64,000 nucleotides of DNA from JBOGXA01 sp050694175 (GTDB lineage: Bacteria; Actinomycetota; CADDZG01; WHSQ01), in NCBI GenBank assembly GCA_050694175.1, contig JBOGXA010000002.1:62001-126000 (forward strand), read 5' to 3'. The notes beneath the pieces were generated by a model. The model searched no databases. It saw only the letters and a program-made list of their open reading frames with translations, and was not told where the DNA came from. Positions 47,181 to 55,432 of this stretch are shown in pieces. Position 1 is the stretch's first letter, and every line of letters begins with the position of its first letter. The position numbers were made by a program, and so were the translations under genes.

Positions 47181-48935
47181 ATGTCGTGGACCCTGGCGTG
47201 GGGTGCGCTTCGTCTGGTAGCCGGAGCGGGAGTGGGGCTCGGCCTCGGTGTTCTTTGTCTGGGCCTGCCCTGGTTCTACTGGCCGGACGAATCGGAGGCG
47301 TTCGTGAGCTCGGGCGATCTCGTGCTCGCGGCCGCCATCGCCTTCGCCGCGCTCTGCGGGGTCGGCTTCGCCGTCCGGCCGCTCGCCCATTGGTGGCAAC
47401 TCTGGGCTCTGCTCGGCGCCGGGGTGGCCGCGGGAGCCCTCGTCGGAGTCACGCTTCGAGCCCGGCTCGATCCTGCCGGGGAGGTCGCCGGACTCCCCGA
47501 GGGGGTCGTTCTGGTGGTTGCCTACTGCCTGGCGGGAGCGCTGATGGGCTTTGTCGGCTTCTTACTGTCCGTCCACCCCGAGGAGCACGTCGAGACCGCT
47601 ACCCGGGCCCAGCCTTCCTCCCGGCCGACGCCCCCACCACCACCGCCACCCGAACCCGAACCCGCCGCGCCCGTTGCCGCCACACCGACAGAGAGGGTGG
47701 CCGCAGCGAGTGCGCGTCCCGAAGACCGGCTACCGACGATCGACGATCTCGACGTCGAGGGCAGCCGGGTCCTGGTGCGCTGCGATTTGAACGTCCCTAT
47801 AGAGGACGGAGCGATTGCGGACGACATGAGGATCCGAAGTTCGATACCGACGCTGGGGGCCCTCCTGAGCCGAGGAGCTCGGCTGGTGGTGTGCTCGCAT
47901 CTGGGTCGCCCGAAGGGCCGAGTTGTAGAAGAGCTTCGCCTCGCGCCGGTGGGAGAGCGGCTGTCGCAGCTGCTGGCCCAGCACGTCGTGACGCTCACCG
48001 AGGTCGTGGGCGATGAGGCACAGCAGGCGTGTGAGTCGGATGCGCCGGTCGTTCTCCTCGAGAATCTGCGCTTCGATCCAGGAGAGGAGGCGAACGACCC
48101 CGAGTTCGCGGACGCGCTCGCAGGACTCGCGAGCGCGTACGTCAACGATGCATTCGGCTCCTCGCATCGGGCACACGCCTCGGTAGTCGGAGTGGCCGAG
48201 TTGCTGCCGTCCGCGGCGGGTTTCCTCCTGGCAGACGAGGTGGCGAAACTCTCGCACCTCCTGGAAGCCCCCGAGCGGCCCTTTGTGGCGGTGCTTGGCG
48301 GGGCGAAGGTCTCCGACAAGCTCGGCGTTATCGGCCACCTCCTCGGGCGGGTCGATGCCCTGGTAATCGGCGGGGCAATGGCCTTCACTCTGCTGCGGGC
48401 GGAGGGTCACCGCGTTGGTCGCTCGCTCGTGGAAGAGGACCGGATCGATGAGGTGCGCGCCGTCCTCGCGAGCGCACGGGAGCGCGGCGTCGAGATCCAT
48501 TTACCAACCGACGTCGTTGCGGCAGACGATCCGGAAGAGGGCTCGGCACACGACAACGCCGACCTTGACTCGATCGGTGAGCGGATGGGAGTCGACATCG
48601 GGCCGCTCAGCGCACAACGGTTCGCGGCAGTGATAGACGACGCGAGGACGATCCTGTGGAACGGGCCGATGGGGATATTCGAGGTCCCCGCGTTCGCGAC
48701 CGGAACGAAAGCCGTGGCCCAGGCGGTCGCCGACGCAACGGATAAGGGGGCTTACTCTGTCGTCGGCGGAGGAGACTCCGCCGCCGCGCTTCAGGAACTG
48801 GGCATGACCGATGCCGTGTCCCACCTCTCGACCGGGGGCGGCGCGTCGCTCGAGTTCCTCGAGGGCAAGGACCTGCCGGGGGTCGCGGCGCTTCGCAAGC
48901 GGGCCCACAAGGAGGGGGTTCGGGGGAACCAGTGA
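47181..48935 (+). CDS. pgk: Phosphoglycerate kinase with N-terminal membrane domain
   Basis: 584 residues from ATG 47181 (TTAGGAG about ten bases upstream). PGK normally has about 390-415 residues; the last 400 here are a complete enzyme, with IDDLDVEGSRVLVRCDLNVP, LLENLRFDPGEE, AYVNDAFGSSHRAHASV, VLGGAKVSDK, WNGPMGIFE and the Gly-rich GGGDSAA. The first 135 residues hold four hydrophobic helices (about 5-30, 47-67, 72-95, 108-132). They are joined to the enzyme by a Pro-rich linker (TPPPPPPPEPEP). The frame is continuous with no internal stop. With four helices the kinase should face the cytoplasm. This would tether glycolytic ATP production to the membrane. An internal start giving a soluble form is possible. 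Confidence 0.93.
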   Translation: MSWTLAWGALRLVAGAGVGLGLGVLCLGLPWFYWPDESEAFVSSGDLVLAAAIAFAALCGVGFAVRPLAHWWQLWALLGAGVAAGALVGVTLRARLDPAGEVAGLPEGVVLVVAYCLAGALMGFVGFLLSVHPEEHVETATRAQPSSRPTPPPPPPPEPEPAAPVAATPTERVAAASARPEDRLPTIDDLDVEGSRVLVRCDLNVPIEDGAIADDMRIRSSIPTLGALLSRGARLVVCSHLGRPKGRVVEELRLAPVGERLSQLLAQHVVTLTEVVGDEAQQACESDAPVVLLENLRFDPGEEANDPEFADALAGLASAYVNDAFGSSHRAHASVVGVAELLPSAAGFLLADEVAKLSHLLEAPERPFVAVLGGAKVSDKLGVIGHLLGRVDALVIGGAMAFTLLRAEGHRVGRSLVEEDRIDEVRAVLASARERGVEIHLPTDVVAADDPEEGSAHDNADLDSIGERMGVDIGPLSAQRFAAVIDDARTILWNGPMGIFEVPAFATGTKAVAQAVADATDKGAYSVVGGGDSAAALQELGMTDAVSHLSTGGGASLEFLEGKDLPGVAALRKRAHKEGVRGNQ

Positions 48936-49009
48936 GGCGGGCTGGGCCGCCGGGGTTCCCCGACGGAGAGCGGGGAGCCCGGAGGGCAACCCGATCGGAG
49001 AGGAAGCGA

Positions 49010-49780
49010 ATGAGGACTCCGCTAATCGCGGGCAATTGGAAGATGTACAAGACGCATCTCGAGGCGATGGTGCTCGTGCAGCAACTCGCTCATGAGCTGG
49101 CCGGGCACGACTTCGATCGCGTCGAGGTTGCCGTATGCCCTCCTTACACGAGCCTTCGAACGATCCAAACGCTCATCGATTCCGACCGCTACTCGTTTGC
49201 GCTCGGTGCGCAGAACATGCACCTCGAGAAGGAGGGCGCATACACGGGCGAGGTGTCGGCGCCGATGCTGAAGGCGCTCGATGTGGACTACGTCATCCTG
49301 GGACACTCGGAACGGCGCGAGCTGTTCGGGGAGACCGACGCCGGGGTGAACGCAAAGATCAAGATCGCGTTCGCACACGGGATGACGCCGATCGTGTGTG
49401 TCGGCGAAACCGAATCGGAGCGCGAGGCGGGGGAAACCGAGATGAAGGTGACGCGCCAGGTCGAGGCGGCCGTCGAGGGCCTCAATCCGGACGTCGTGAG
49501 TCGCATGGTCGTCGCCTACGAGCCGATATGGGCCATCGGGACTGGTGTGACGGCGACGCCGCAAGACGCTCAGGAGACAATCGCTCTCGTGCGCAAGGTT
49601 ATCGAGGGAGCCCAGGGGGGCGAGGTCGCGAGGGCCGTGAGGATCCTGTACGGCGGCAGCGTGAAGTCGGGAAACGCCGCGAACCTCCTCGCAGGAGACG
49701 ACGTCGACGGCGCCCTCGTGGGCGGCGCGTCGCTGGAGGCGCCCGAGTTCGCTGCGATCGTCAAATCGGCATCGCCTTGA
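49010..49780 (+). CDS. tpiA: Triosephosphate isomerase
   Basis: 256 residues from ATG 49010 (GAGAGGAAGC upstream); the frame from 48932 is read-through of the pgk-tpi spacer. The catalytic Lys is in GNWKMYKT, the His in VILGHSERRE, the Glu in VAYEPIWAIGTG, and the phosphate loop in LYGGSVKSGN. It interconverts dihydroxyacetone phosphate and glyceraldehyde 3-phosphate, so it also links the glycerol genes at the left end to glycolysis. Confidence 0.97.
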   Translation: MRTPLIAGNWKMYKTHLEAMVLVQQLAHELAGHDFDRVEVAVCPPYTSLRTIQTLIDSDRYSFALGAQNMHLEKEGAYTGEVSAPMLKALDVDYVILGHSERRELFGETDAGVNAKIKIAFAHGMTPIVCVGETESEREAGETEMKVTRQVEAAVEGLNPDVVSRMVVAYEPIWAIGTGVTATPQDAQETIALVRKVIEGAQGGEVARAVRILYGGSVKSGNAANLLAGDDVDGALVGGASLEAPEFAAIVKSASP

Positions 49781-49846
49781 TTCCAGCGAGATCGTCTACC
49801 CTAGTGGGCTGTATCTCCTCGGGCTTTTGGAAATGAGGTGCCTCGA

Positions 49847-50074
49847 GTGACAGCAGTTCTCTACATAATTCATGCGCTGGTCTCGGTCGTTCTGATTGCG
49901 TTGATCCTGCTGCACGCGGGCCGGGGCGGCGGCGTATCGGAGATGTTCGGGGGCGGGATGCAGAGTCAGGCGATGGGATCCACGGTGATGGAAAAGAACC
50001 TCGACCGCATTACCGTCATAACCGCGATCGTCTTTGCCGGCTCCACGATCCTTCTCGCCTTCCACCTCAAGTAG
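49847..50074 (+). CDS. secG: Preprotein translocase subunit SecG
   Basis: 75 residues from GTG 49847, which has GAGG about eight bases upstream; GTG 49838 adds three residues. Two transmembrane helices (LYIIHALVSVVLIALILLH and ITAIVFAGSTILLAFHL) flank the conserved loop GRGGGVSEMFGGG. It is the small SecYEG subunit. The tpiA-secG order is typical of Actinomycetota. Confidence 0.93.
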   Translation: MTAVLYIIHALVSVVLIALILLHAGRGGGVSEMFGGGMQSQAMGSTVMEKNLDRITVITAIVFAGSTILLAFHLK

Positions 50075-50095
50075 GGCGATCAGAGGTCTGAGGGT

Positions 50096-51754
50096 TTGCG
50101 CCGCCTCGTAGTCGCGTCCGTTGCCGCGGCGGTGATCGTTGCGGGCGTCGCGTGCGACGACGACTCGTCCTCCGAGGGCCCAGAGGCGAGCGCATCGGCC
50201 TCGCCCGGCGCCTCTCCCACCGAACTCACGCCGCCGTCGAGCCCTTCTTCGTCGGGAACCCCACAGGCGTTTACCGACGAGGACGACGTCCTGAGAGTGG
50301 CGATCCCGGATCCGTCGACGCTCGATCCGATGCGCATCCAGGATCCGGGCTCGACGCTCATTGCTCGACAGCTTTTCGAGGGCCTCGTCAGGTGGGATGC
50401 TGCGGCGGGGCGCGTGGTTCCTGCGGCCGCAGGGTCGTGGAAGGTCACGAAGAGGGGACGGGTCTTCACATTCAAGCTGCGCGACGGTTTGACCTTCCAC
50501 GACGGAACCCCGGTGACCGCCGCCGACTTCGCGTTTGCTCTGAACCGCATCGCCGATAAGAAGAACGCGTCGGACCTTGCCTACACGTTGGAGCGGGTGG
50601 ACGGCTTCACCTCCTACAATCAGTTGGGCAAAGGAAAGAAGCTCAAAGGGCTAAGGATCAAGGACGAGTCGACGCTCGTAATCGAGCTGACCGAGCCCTT
50701 CTACGACTTCCCGGCGGTTCTCACGCATCCGGGCCTCGTTCCAATCCAGATGAAGTCGGTGCGAGACATCGACGAGTTCCTCAGCAACCCGGTGGGCAAC
50801 GGCCCCTTCCAGATGGCACAGCCGTGGGTACCGGGCGAGGAAGTCGTGCTCGAAGCATACGAGGAGTTCCCCGACTCGCCGGACCTTGACGGGGTGCGCT
50901 TCATCCCGTTCGTCGACGCGGCCGAGTCGTGGGTCAGCTTCGAGAACGGTGATCTCGAAGTTGCCGAGGTCCCCGTCGGCCAGATCAAGGCGGCCGCAGA
51001 AGACTACGGAGAAAGCGGCTACCAACCGCTCCTAGCCGGCTATTACTTCGGCCTCAATCTCGAGGCAAAGGTGCTCCGCAACGTGCGCATTCGACAAGCC
51101 ATCAACTTCGCCATCGATCGAGACGCGATCGCACAGGGTGTCTACAAGGGAACGATGGTGTTGTCACGGGGCATAGTGCCGGCCGGAATGCCGGGCTTCG
51201 CATCGGATGCCTGCGACGAGCTCTGCAGGCATTCCCCTCAACGTGCGCGTGGGATTGTGTCGCGGCTGAAGAAGAAAGAACGGAGACTCGAGCTCCAGTA
51301 CACAAAGGGGCAGCCGCACGGGCGGGTCGCCGCTTCGGTTGCCGCCGACCTGGAAGCGGCGGGTTTCAAGGTGCGCGTCGTGCCGCTCGGCTTCGCGAAG
51401 TACGTGCGCCGGCTGAATGCCGGAGATCACGAGGCCTTTCGCCTGGGATGGATCTCGGAGTATCCGATTCCCGACACCTTTCTGTCGTCATTGTTCGAGT
51501 CCGATGCCCCCGACAACCACTTTGGACTCGAGTCCAAGAAGATCGACGAGCTACTGCGCAAAGCACATGCCACGAAGGATGAGGCCACTCGCCTGCGTCT
51601 CTATCGCAGGGCGGAGAAGCTGATCCTCGAGAGGGTCCCCCTCGCCCCGATCGGGTCGTTCGTCACCCGGTGGGCGGCTCAGCAGGGTGTGGACGGGATC
51701 GTCTTCGACGTGATGGGCGGCTTCGACGCAGGGCCGATCAGCCTCTCGGAATAG
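50096..51754 (+). CDS. ABC-transporter substrate-binding lipoprotein, family 5
   Basis: 552 residues from TTG 50096, with AGAGGT seven bases upstream. A short signal leads to a lipobox-like Cys in VIVAGVAC, then a 45-residue Ser/Pro/Glu linker. The solute-binding family 5 core follows (PSTLDPMRIQDPGSTLIARQLFEGL, FKLRDGLTFHDGTPVTAADFAFALNRI, NVRIRQAINFAIDRDAIA). The family binds peptides, nickel or sugars. No permease or ATPase genes are nearby, so the partner transporter is unknown. It abuts a second, more divergent family member. Confidence 0.9.
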   Translation: MRRLVVASVAAAVIVAGVACDDDSSSEGPEASASASPGASPTELTPPSSPSSSGTPQAFTDEDDVLRVAIPDPSTLDPMRIQDPGSTLIARQLFEGLVRWDAAAGRVVPAAAGSWKVTKRGRVFTFKLRDGLTFHDGTPVTAADFAFALNRIADKKNASDLAYTLERVDGFTSYNQLGKGKKLKGLRIKDESTLVIELTEPFYDFPAVLTHPGLVPIQMKSVRDIDEFLSNPVGNGPFQMAQPWVPGEEVVLEAYEEFPDSPDLDGVRFIPFVDAAESWVSFENGDLEVAEVPVGQIKAAAEDYGESGYQPLLAGYYFGLNLEAKVLRNVRIRQAINFAIDRDAIAQGVYKGTMVLSRGIVPAGMPGFASDACDELCRHSPQRARGIVSRLKKKERRLELQYTKGQPHGRVAASVAADLEAAGFKVRVVPLGFAKYVRRLNAGDHEAFRLGWISEYPIPDTFLSSLFESDAPDNHFGLESKKIDELLRKAHATKDEATRLRLYRRAEKLILERVPLAPIGSFVTRWAAQQGVDGIVFDVMGGFDAGPISLSE

Positions 51755-53097
51755 TGCGTCGCGCGGTCGGCATCCTCATGGCGGCCGTCGTTGCGCTGGT
51801 GAGCGCGTGCACCGACGACGAGTCTCGTCGGAGCCGCGGCAACTCGTCGGCTCCCGATCCCGTTTCCGGCGGGCACGCGGTGGTCGGTGTCCACGGCGAG
51901 CCGCCGACGTTCGATCCTTACGCGCCGAACGCCACCGACCTGACGCGGGCGCTCGTCCGCCCCCTCTACCCGTCACTCTTTCGCGTGACTCCAAACGGTG
52001 ACATCGCGGCCGACCTGGCAGATCAACTGCAAGGTTCCGGAAATCGCGTGCGCGTTCGCCTCGCGCCTGCTCGGTGGAGCAATGGTCGTCCCATAACCGC
52101 CCGAGACGTCGTCGCCAGCGTTCTCGATGCAACGCCTCCTTCAGGGTTCGCGCAGGTGACGTCGGCGCGCGTCTTGTCGCGGCAAAGCGTAGAGCTGCGG
52201 GGACCGGTGCGGGATTGGAAAGCGACGCTCGCGCGCGCCGCGTTCGTGCTCCCGGGCGGAAGGGCCAGCGCTCCCGGGGGGATCTTCGGAGGGCCCTATG
52301 TGCTTCGTAAGCTCGTGCCCGGCCTCAAGGCCGTCTACGTGACCAATCCGAGATGGAATGGCGAAGCCCCTTACCTGCAGCGCTTCACCGTCACCTATGT
52401 GACGAGCCTGCTGATGATGATTCGGCTCCTGGAGGACGGCCGTCTCGATGCGGCCGCGCTCCCGTCTTCTGTGAACCTCGACGAACGGCTCGAGGAGATC
52501 GGACTTCGCTTCGCGGCCGCGCTCGGATACGAGTCGGTTGTGCTCGATTTCTCGTCGTCCGGCCTGGCGCGCGCCGAACGGGTGGCGATCGCCGCGCGGG
52601 TACCGCTGAAACTGATGCAGGAGGGACTCATCCGCGACGACGGCCGCATTTCCCGTACCCTTTTCCCCACGCCCGAATCGGCCGGCGGTGGCTTCGGAGG
52701 CGACCTCGGTGCCGGCACGCGGCCCGGCGACGCTCCTCTGTTGCTTGCCCCTGCCGGCGATGAGCTCCTACAGCTGATCCAGCGAGTGATAGACGCGAGA
52801 CTCGACGGCCGAGGCGTGGACGTGGATCTCGTGCGCATTGTGCCGTCGGAACTCTATGGAGGAGCGGCGCCGGTTGCGGGTATACAGGTCGTGCGCGCGG
52901 GAGGCGGGCCCGGGGCGAAGGATCCGCGCGGCGCGCTGCGCACTCTCGACCGCTACCCGCTCTTCCAGGTAGAGACGGTGACGGCATGGCGGCCGGGCCT
53001 CCGCGGAGTTGTGGTCAATCCAACCACCGAGGGGCCGCTGCACAACGTTCATCGGTGGTGGTGGGCGGAGGGGAGAAGACCGGGCCCGGGCCTATAA
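51754..53097 (+). CDS. Divergent substrate-binding-like lipoprotein
   Basis: 447 residues from GTG 51754, sharing one base with the previous stop. Clear lipobox VSAC at the end of a signal peptide. The family 5 pattern is recognisable but weaker (GEPPTFDPYAPNATDLTRALVRPLYPSLF, RWSNGRPITARDVVASVL, GGPYVLRKLVPGLKAVYVTN). The C-terminal lobe is shortened compared with its neighbour. A paired receptor or a degenerate duplicate is likely. The stop codon overlaps a TATAAT hexamer that may serve the following tRNA. Confidence 0.8.
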   Translation: MRRAVGILMAAVVALVSACTDDESRRSRGNSSAPDPVSGGHAVVGVHGEPPTFDPYAPNATDLTRALVRPLYPSLFRVTPNGDIAADLADQLQGSGNRVRVRLAPARWSNGRPITARDVVASVLDATPPSGFAQVTSARVLSRQSVELRGPVRDWKATLARAAFVLPGGRASAPGGIFGGPYVLRKLVPGLKAVYVTNPRWNGEAPYLQRFTVTYVTSLLMMIRLLEDGRLDAAALPSSVNLDERLEEIGLRFAAALGYESVVLDFSSSGLARAERVAIAARVPLKLMQEGLIRDDGRISRTLFPTPESAGGGFGGDLGAGTRPGDAPLLLAPAGDELLQLIQRVIDARLDGRGVDVDLVRIVPSELYGGAAPVAGIQVVRAGGGPGAKDPRGALRTLDRYPLFQVETVTAWRPGLRGVVVNPTTEGPLHNVHRWWWAEGRRPGPGL

Positions 53098-53098
53098 T
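53093..53098 (+). promoter_or_regulatory. Possible -10 box for tRNA-Leu
   Basis: A perfect TATAAT lies 40 bases before the tRNA 5' end and overlaps the preceding stop codon. No TTGACA-like -35 is present at the right spacing, so this is tentative. Confidence 0.35.
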
Positions 53099-53104
53099 CG
53101 CCAC

Positions 53105-53130
53105 AGCCCCCGCGCCGGCGCGCCGGGGCT
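53105..53130 (+). terminator. GC-rich hairpin between lipoprotein gene and tRNA-Leu
   Basis: AGCCCC and GGGGCT enclose further GC pairing with one mismatch, followed by TTGCTTCGTC. It may end the lipoprotein transcript or be part of the tRNA precursor leader. Confidence 0.45.
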
Positions 53131-53137
53131 TTGCTTC

Positions 53138-53223
53138 GTCGGAGTGGCGGAATTGGTAGACGCGCTAGGTTGAGGGCCTAGTGCCCCTAACGGGGCGTAG
53201 GAGTTCAAGTCTCCTCTCCGACA
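53138..53223 (+). tRNA. tRNA-Leu (anticodon GAG)
   Basis: 86 bases, class II. Acceptor stem GTCGGAG pairs with CTCCGAC, discriminator A at 53223. The D-arm contains TGGCGGAATTGGTAGACGCG. Anticodon stem CTAGG/CCTAG encloses the loop TTGAGGG with anticodon GAG at 53172-53174. A long variable arm (GCCCCTAACGGGGC) and T-arm AGGAG-TTCAAGT-CTCCT follow. CCA is not encoded. It reads CUC and CUU leucine codons. Confidence 0.97.
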
Positions 53224-53376
53224 CGACCCTTCGTGCCAAAGAATTCCACCAGCTGCACCTCGGTCGCGGCCCGCGAATCCCCGGGCGGAAGAAGAGCCGA
53301 AGCTTCTAGACAAGCGGGCTGACGCCCCTCAGCATGTGTCCGGTACCTGCCGGCCGATGTGGAGGAGGACAGTTCG

Positions 53377-53976
53377 TTGCTTGATTACGTGAAGAAACAT
53401 CTATCGGTGATTCTGGTGGCCATGGTCACTGCGTCACTGACGGCGGCCGCTCCCGTCATTGCCCATGGTGTCCGCCACGCCCGGTTTGCCCACAACGCGG
53501 ACAAGCTGGACGGATTGGACTCGAGGGACTTTGCCGGCCGCACCACGAAGATGAAGCCGGGCAAGGTCCTTACGGGCACGTACAGCACGGCGACCTCCGC
53601 AAGCGGAGGGTTCATGGGGGCCAACATCGAGTTCCGACCGCGTCTGCCGGCCGACATCCCGCCAGGGAACGTCCACTACATGGCAGCCGGGACGACGAGC
53701 CCCGAGTGCGCGGGCGCAGGCAGGGCCGCCCGCGGCCACCTGTGCGTTTACGAGCAGTGGATCAACGGTGCGAGCTACACCGCGCACGTCGATCCGAACT
53801 CCAGCGATGCATCGGGTGCCGTAAAGCCCAACGGGGTCGGCCTCGTGTGGACCTCGTCGAGCACCGCCGCCAACACGCGGGGCGTCTGGGCCGTCAAGGG
53901 TGACTCGCCCGCACCGGGCCCGCCGCGGGGGCCGGGTGAAGGAGCGAAGGGACCGCTCGGTAGGGTCGCTCGCTAG
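53377..53976 (+). CDS. Membrane-anchored or secreted protein of unknown function
   Basis: 199 residues from TTG 53377, preceded by GGAGGAGG with seven-base spacing; GTG 53359 would add six residues but place the site inside the gene. N-terminal helix LSVILVAMVTASLTAAAPVI acts as signal or anchor. Next comes the surface-protein motif HNADKLDGLDSRDF, often seen at the start of actinobacterial exported proteins. A domain of about 120 residues has two Cys (SPECAG and HLCVYEQW), and a Pro/Gly/Lys tail ends it. Family unknown. Confidence 0.75.
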   Translation: MLDYVKKHLSVILVAMVTASLTAAAPVIAHGVRHARFAHNADKLDGLDSRDFAGRTTKMKPGKVLTGTYSTATSASGGFMGANIEFRPRLPADIPPGNVHYMAAGTTSPECAGAGRAARGHLCVYEQWINGASYTAHVDPNSSDASGAVKPNGVGLVWTSSSTAANTRGVWAVKGDSPAPGPPRGPGEGAKGPLGRVAR

Positions 53977-53998
53977 CACGTTCGGACCAGCGAACAAC

Positions 53999-54039
53999 GC
54001 ACCCCGGGTCCCCGGGATCGAGACGGGAGCCCGGGGTGC
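53999..54039. terminator. Bidirectional terminator between convergent genes
   Basis: A perfect ten-base inverted repeat, GCACCCCGGG and CCCGGGGTGC, with a 21-base loop, stands 22 bases after the plus-strand stop and before the minus-strand gene ending at 54106. Confidence 0.7.
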
Positions 54040-54105
54040 TCTGCTGCGAGTTGAAGTCGCGGCCGGCGTCGGGCGCGTCGTTCGGAGACAGTCGAGCTGG
54101 TCGAG

Positions 54106-54252
54106 CTAGTCGATCCAGGCGATCTCATCGTCGGCCGGCTCGGCCGGCCCCTGAACCTCGTCCTTCTGGACCGTGCGGAGGATCATCAAGAGATCGCGCC
54201 GCTCGAGATCGATAATCGCCATCTGCCCGGAGCCGGGCGCCGGCTCGTCCAC
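54106..54252 (-). CDS. Small hypothetical protein
   Basis: 48 residues from GTG 54252, chosen because GAGGAGGG lies about nine bases upstream. The middle (MAIIDLERRDLLMILRTVQ) could form an amphipathic helix and the C-terminus is acidic (DDEIAWID). No family is recognised. Support is the ribosome site, the following terminator and sensible composition; it may still be spurious. Confidence 0.5.
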   Translation of the reverse strand: MDEPAPGSGQMAIIDLERRDLLMILRTVQKDEVQGPAEPADDEIAWID

Positions 54253-54366
54253 TGCTCTTGTCCCTCCTCGAACCGGCCGCCCCGCCTCCGGCTTGCTGGT
54301 AATTCTTGGGCCAAGCGCGCCGGGAAACAAGGCCCCAGGAGGACTATTCGCGCACTGCCGCCCGGA

Positions 54367-55023
54367 CTAGCCCTGTCGGCTGACCGACTGCGCGTCGGCG
54401 ATCAGGGCGCTCAGATCGGTCGGGATCGGGTTGCTCTTCAGCAGCCTGGCCATGTAAGCAAGGTTGGTGGCGAGAAAACGCGCCGTCTTGTTCGTGTAGA
54501 GGTGGCGGTCGCCGCCGGCCTCGATGTAGCTGGGCCCCGGCCCCGCGTCGCCGACCCAATAGCAGTCGGAGTTGGGTGGCACGGTGCACCCGAGATGGGT
54601 GAGGTTGAACAAGGTCGTCGCGGCCGCATCGTGTGCGCCGTCCTCGTTCCCGGTCACAATCACCCCGGCGACCTTGTTGTAGAGCGGGAACTGCCCGGTA
54701 TCCGGGTCACCCTCGAGATAGGTGCCGTCGAGCCGCTCGATCACCAGTTGGGCCACCGACGAGCGGACGCCGAACCAGATGGGAGTCGCGATCACGATGA
54801 TGTCGGAGGCCTTGATGCGTTCGAGGATCTCGGGCCACTCGTCTCCTTGGCCTTCGTCCGACAGGACACCAAACCTCACGTCGTGATCGACGACCCGGAT
54901 TGTGTCGGAGCGAACGCCGAGGTCGCCGAAGAGCGCAACGACCACCTCGATGAGGGCCTGCGTGTTGGACTGCTCCGGTGATTTCTTCAGCGTGCGATTC
55001 AGGAACAGCGCGTTGAGATCCAT
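54367..55023 (-). CDS. Flavodoxin-fold NAD(P)H-dependent oxidoreductase
   Basis: 218 residues, ATG with GGGAGGAG just upstream. The flavodoxin/NADPH-dependent FMN reductase pattern is visible: N-terminal LNRTLKKSPEQSNTQALIE (phosphate loop region), IIVIATPIWFGVRSSVAQLVIERLDG, and KVAGVIVTGNEDGAHDA. It should bind FMN and reduce quinones or similar acceptors using NAD(P)H. The substrate is unknown. It is third in a loose minus-strand series after the MpaB-like and 104-residue genes. Confidence 0.88.
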   Translation of the reverse strand: MDLNALFLNRTLKKSPEQSNTQALIEVVVALFGDLGVRSDTIRVVDHDVRFGVLSDEGQGDEWPEILERIKASDIIVIATPIWFGVRSSVAQLVIERLDGTYLEGDPDTGQFPLYNKVAGVIVTGNEDGAHDAAATTLFNLTHLGCTVPPNSDCYWVGDAGPGPSYIEAGGDRHLYTNKTARFLATNLAYMARLLKSNPIPTDLSALIADAQSVSRQG

Positions 55024-55091
55024 GGAGCTCCTCCCGGGCGAGTGCGTTGCGCCGACCTTATCGAGCGACGCAGCCGGCCACCAATGGTTGA

Positions 55092-55406
55092 TCAGCCGGG
55101 ATCGTCGACACGCACACGAAAGCGAGGCGCGGGCGGAAAGTGGCCGTCCACGACCTCGAGCTCGAACGGGCTGTTCGGATCAAGTTCCCCCCGTATCAGC
55201 TCGCGCGCCGAGTGGGGGTTACGGAGGTGATCCGTCGTCGAGTAGACCTGGTTGTCCGTCTCGCGAGCGTGGATGGGGCGACCTTCGAGACTTTTGGCCG
55301 CAGCCTGGACCGCGGCGACCAGATCGTCGGGACCTTCCAGCCTGCCTTCGTCCCAAGCGATCGACACGCGAAACGTGTTGTGCTCACCCGTCACTTTGAA
55401 TCTCAT
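55092..55406 (-). CDS. Hypothetical protein, 104 residues
   Basis: ATG start with TAGGAA upstream. The sequence opens with a beta-like stretch (FKVTGEHNTFRVSIAWDEG), has a helical middle (DDLVAAVQAAAKSLEG) and ends with beta strands (FELEVVDGHFPPAPRFRVRV). No signal, membrane helix or Cys. Family unknown. It lies 26 bases after the MpaB-like gene and may be co-transcribed. Confidence 0.7.
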   Translation of the reverse strand: MRFKVTGEHNTFRVSIAWDEGRLEGPDDLVAAVQAAAKSLEGRPIHARETDNQVYSTTDHLRNPHSARELIRGELDPNSPFELEVVDGHFPPAPRFRVRVDDPG

Positions 55407-55432
55407 AGATCGTTCCTACCCAGATCCGACCT

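Noticed and set aside
47601..47690. Proline-rich tract in pgk as a possible sign of two separate genes
   Set aside because: The frame is open through the tract, there is no stop, and no good ribosome site was seen before the PGK domain.
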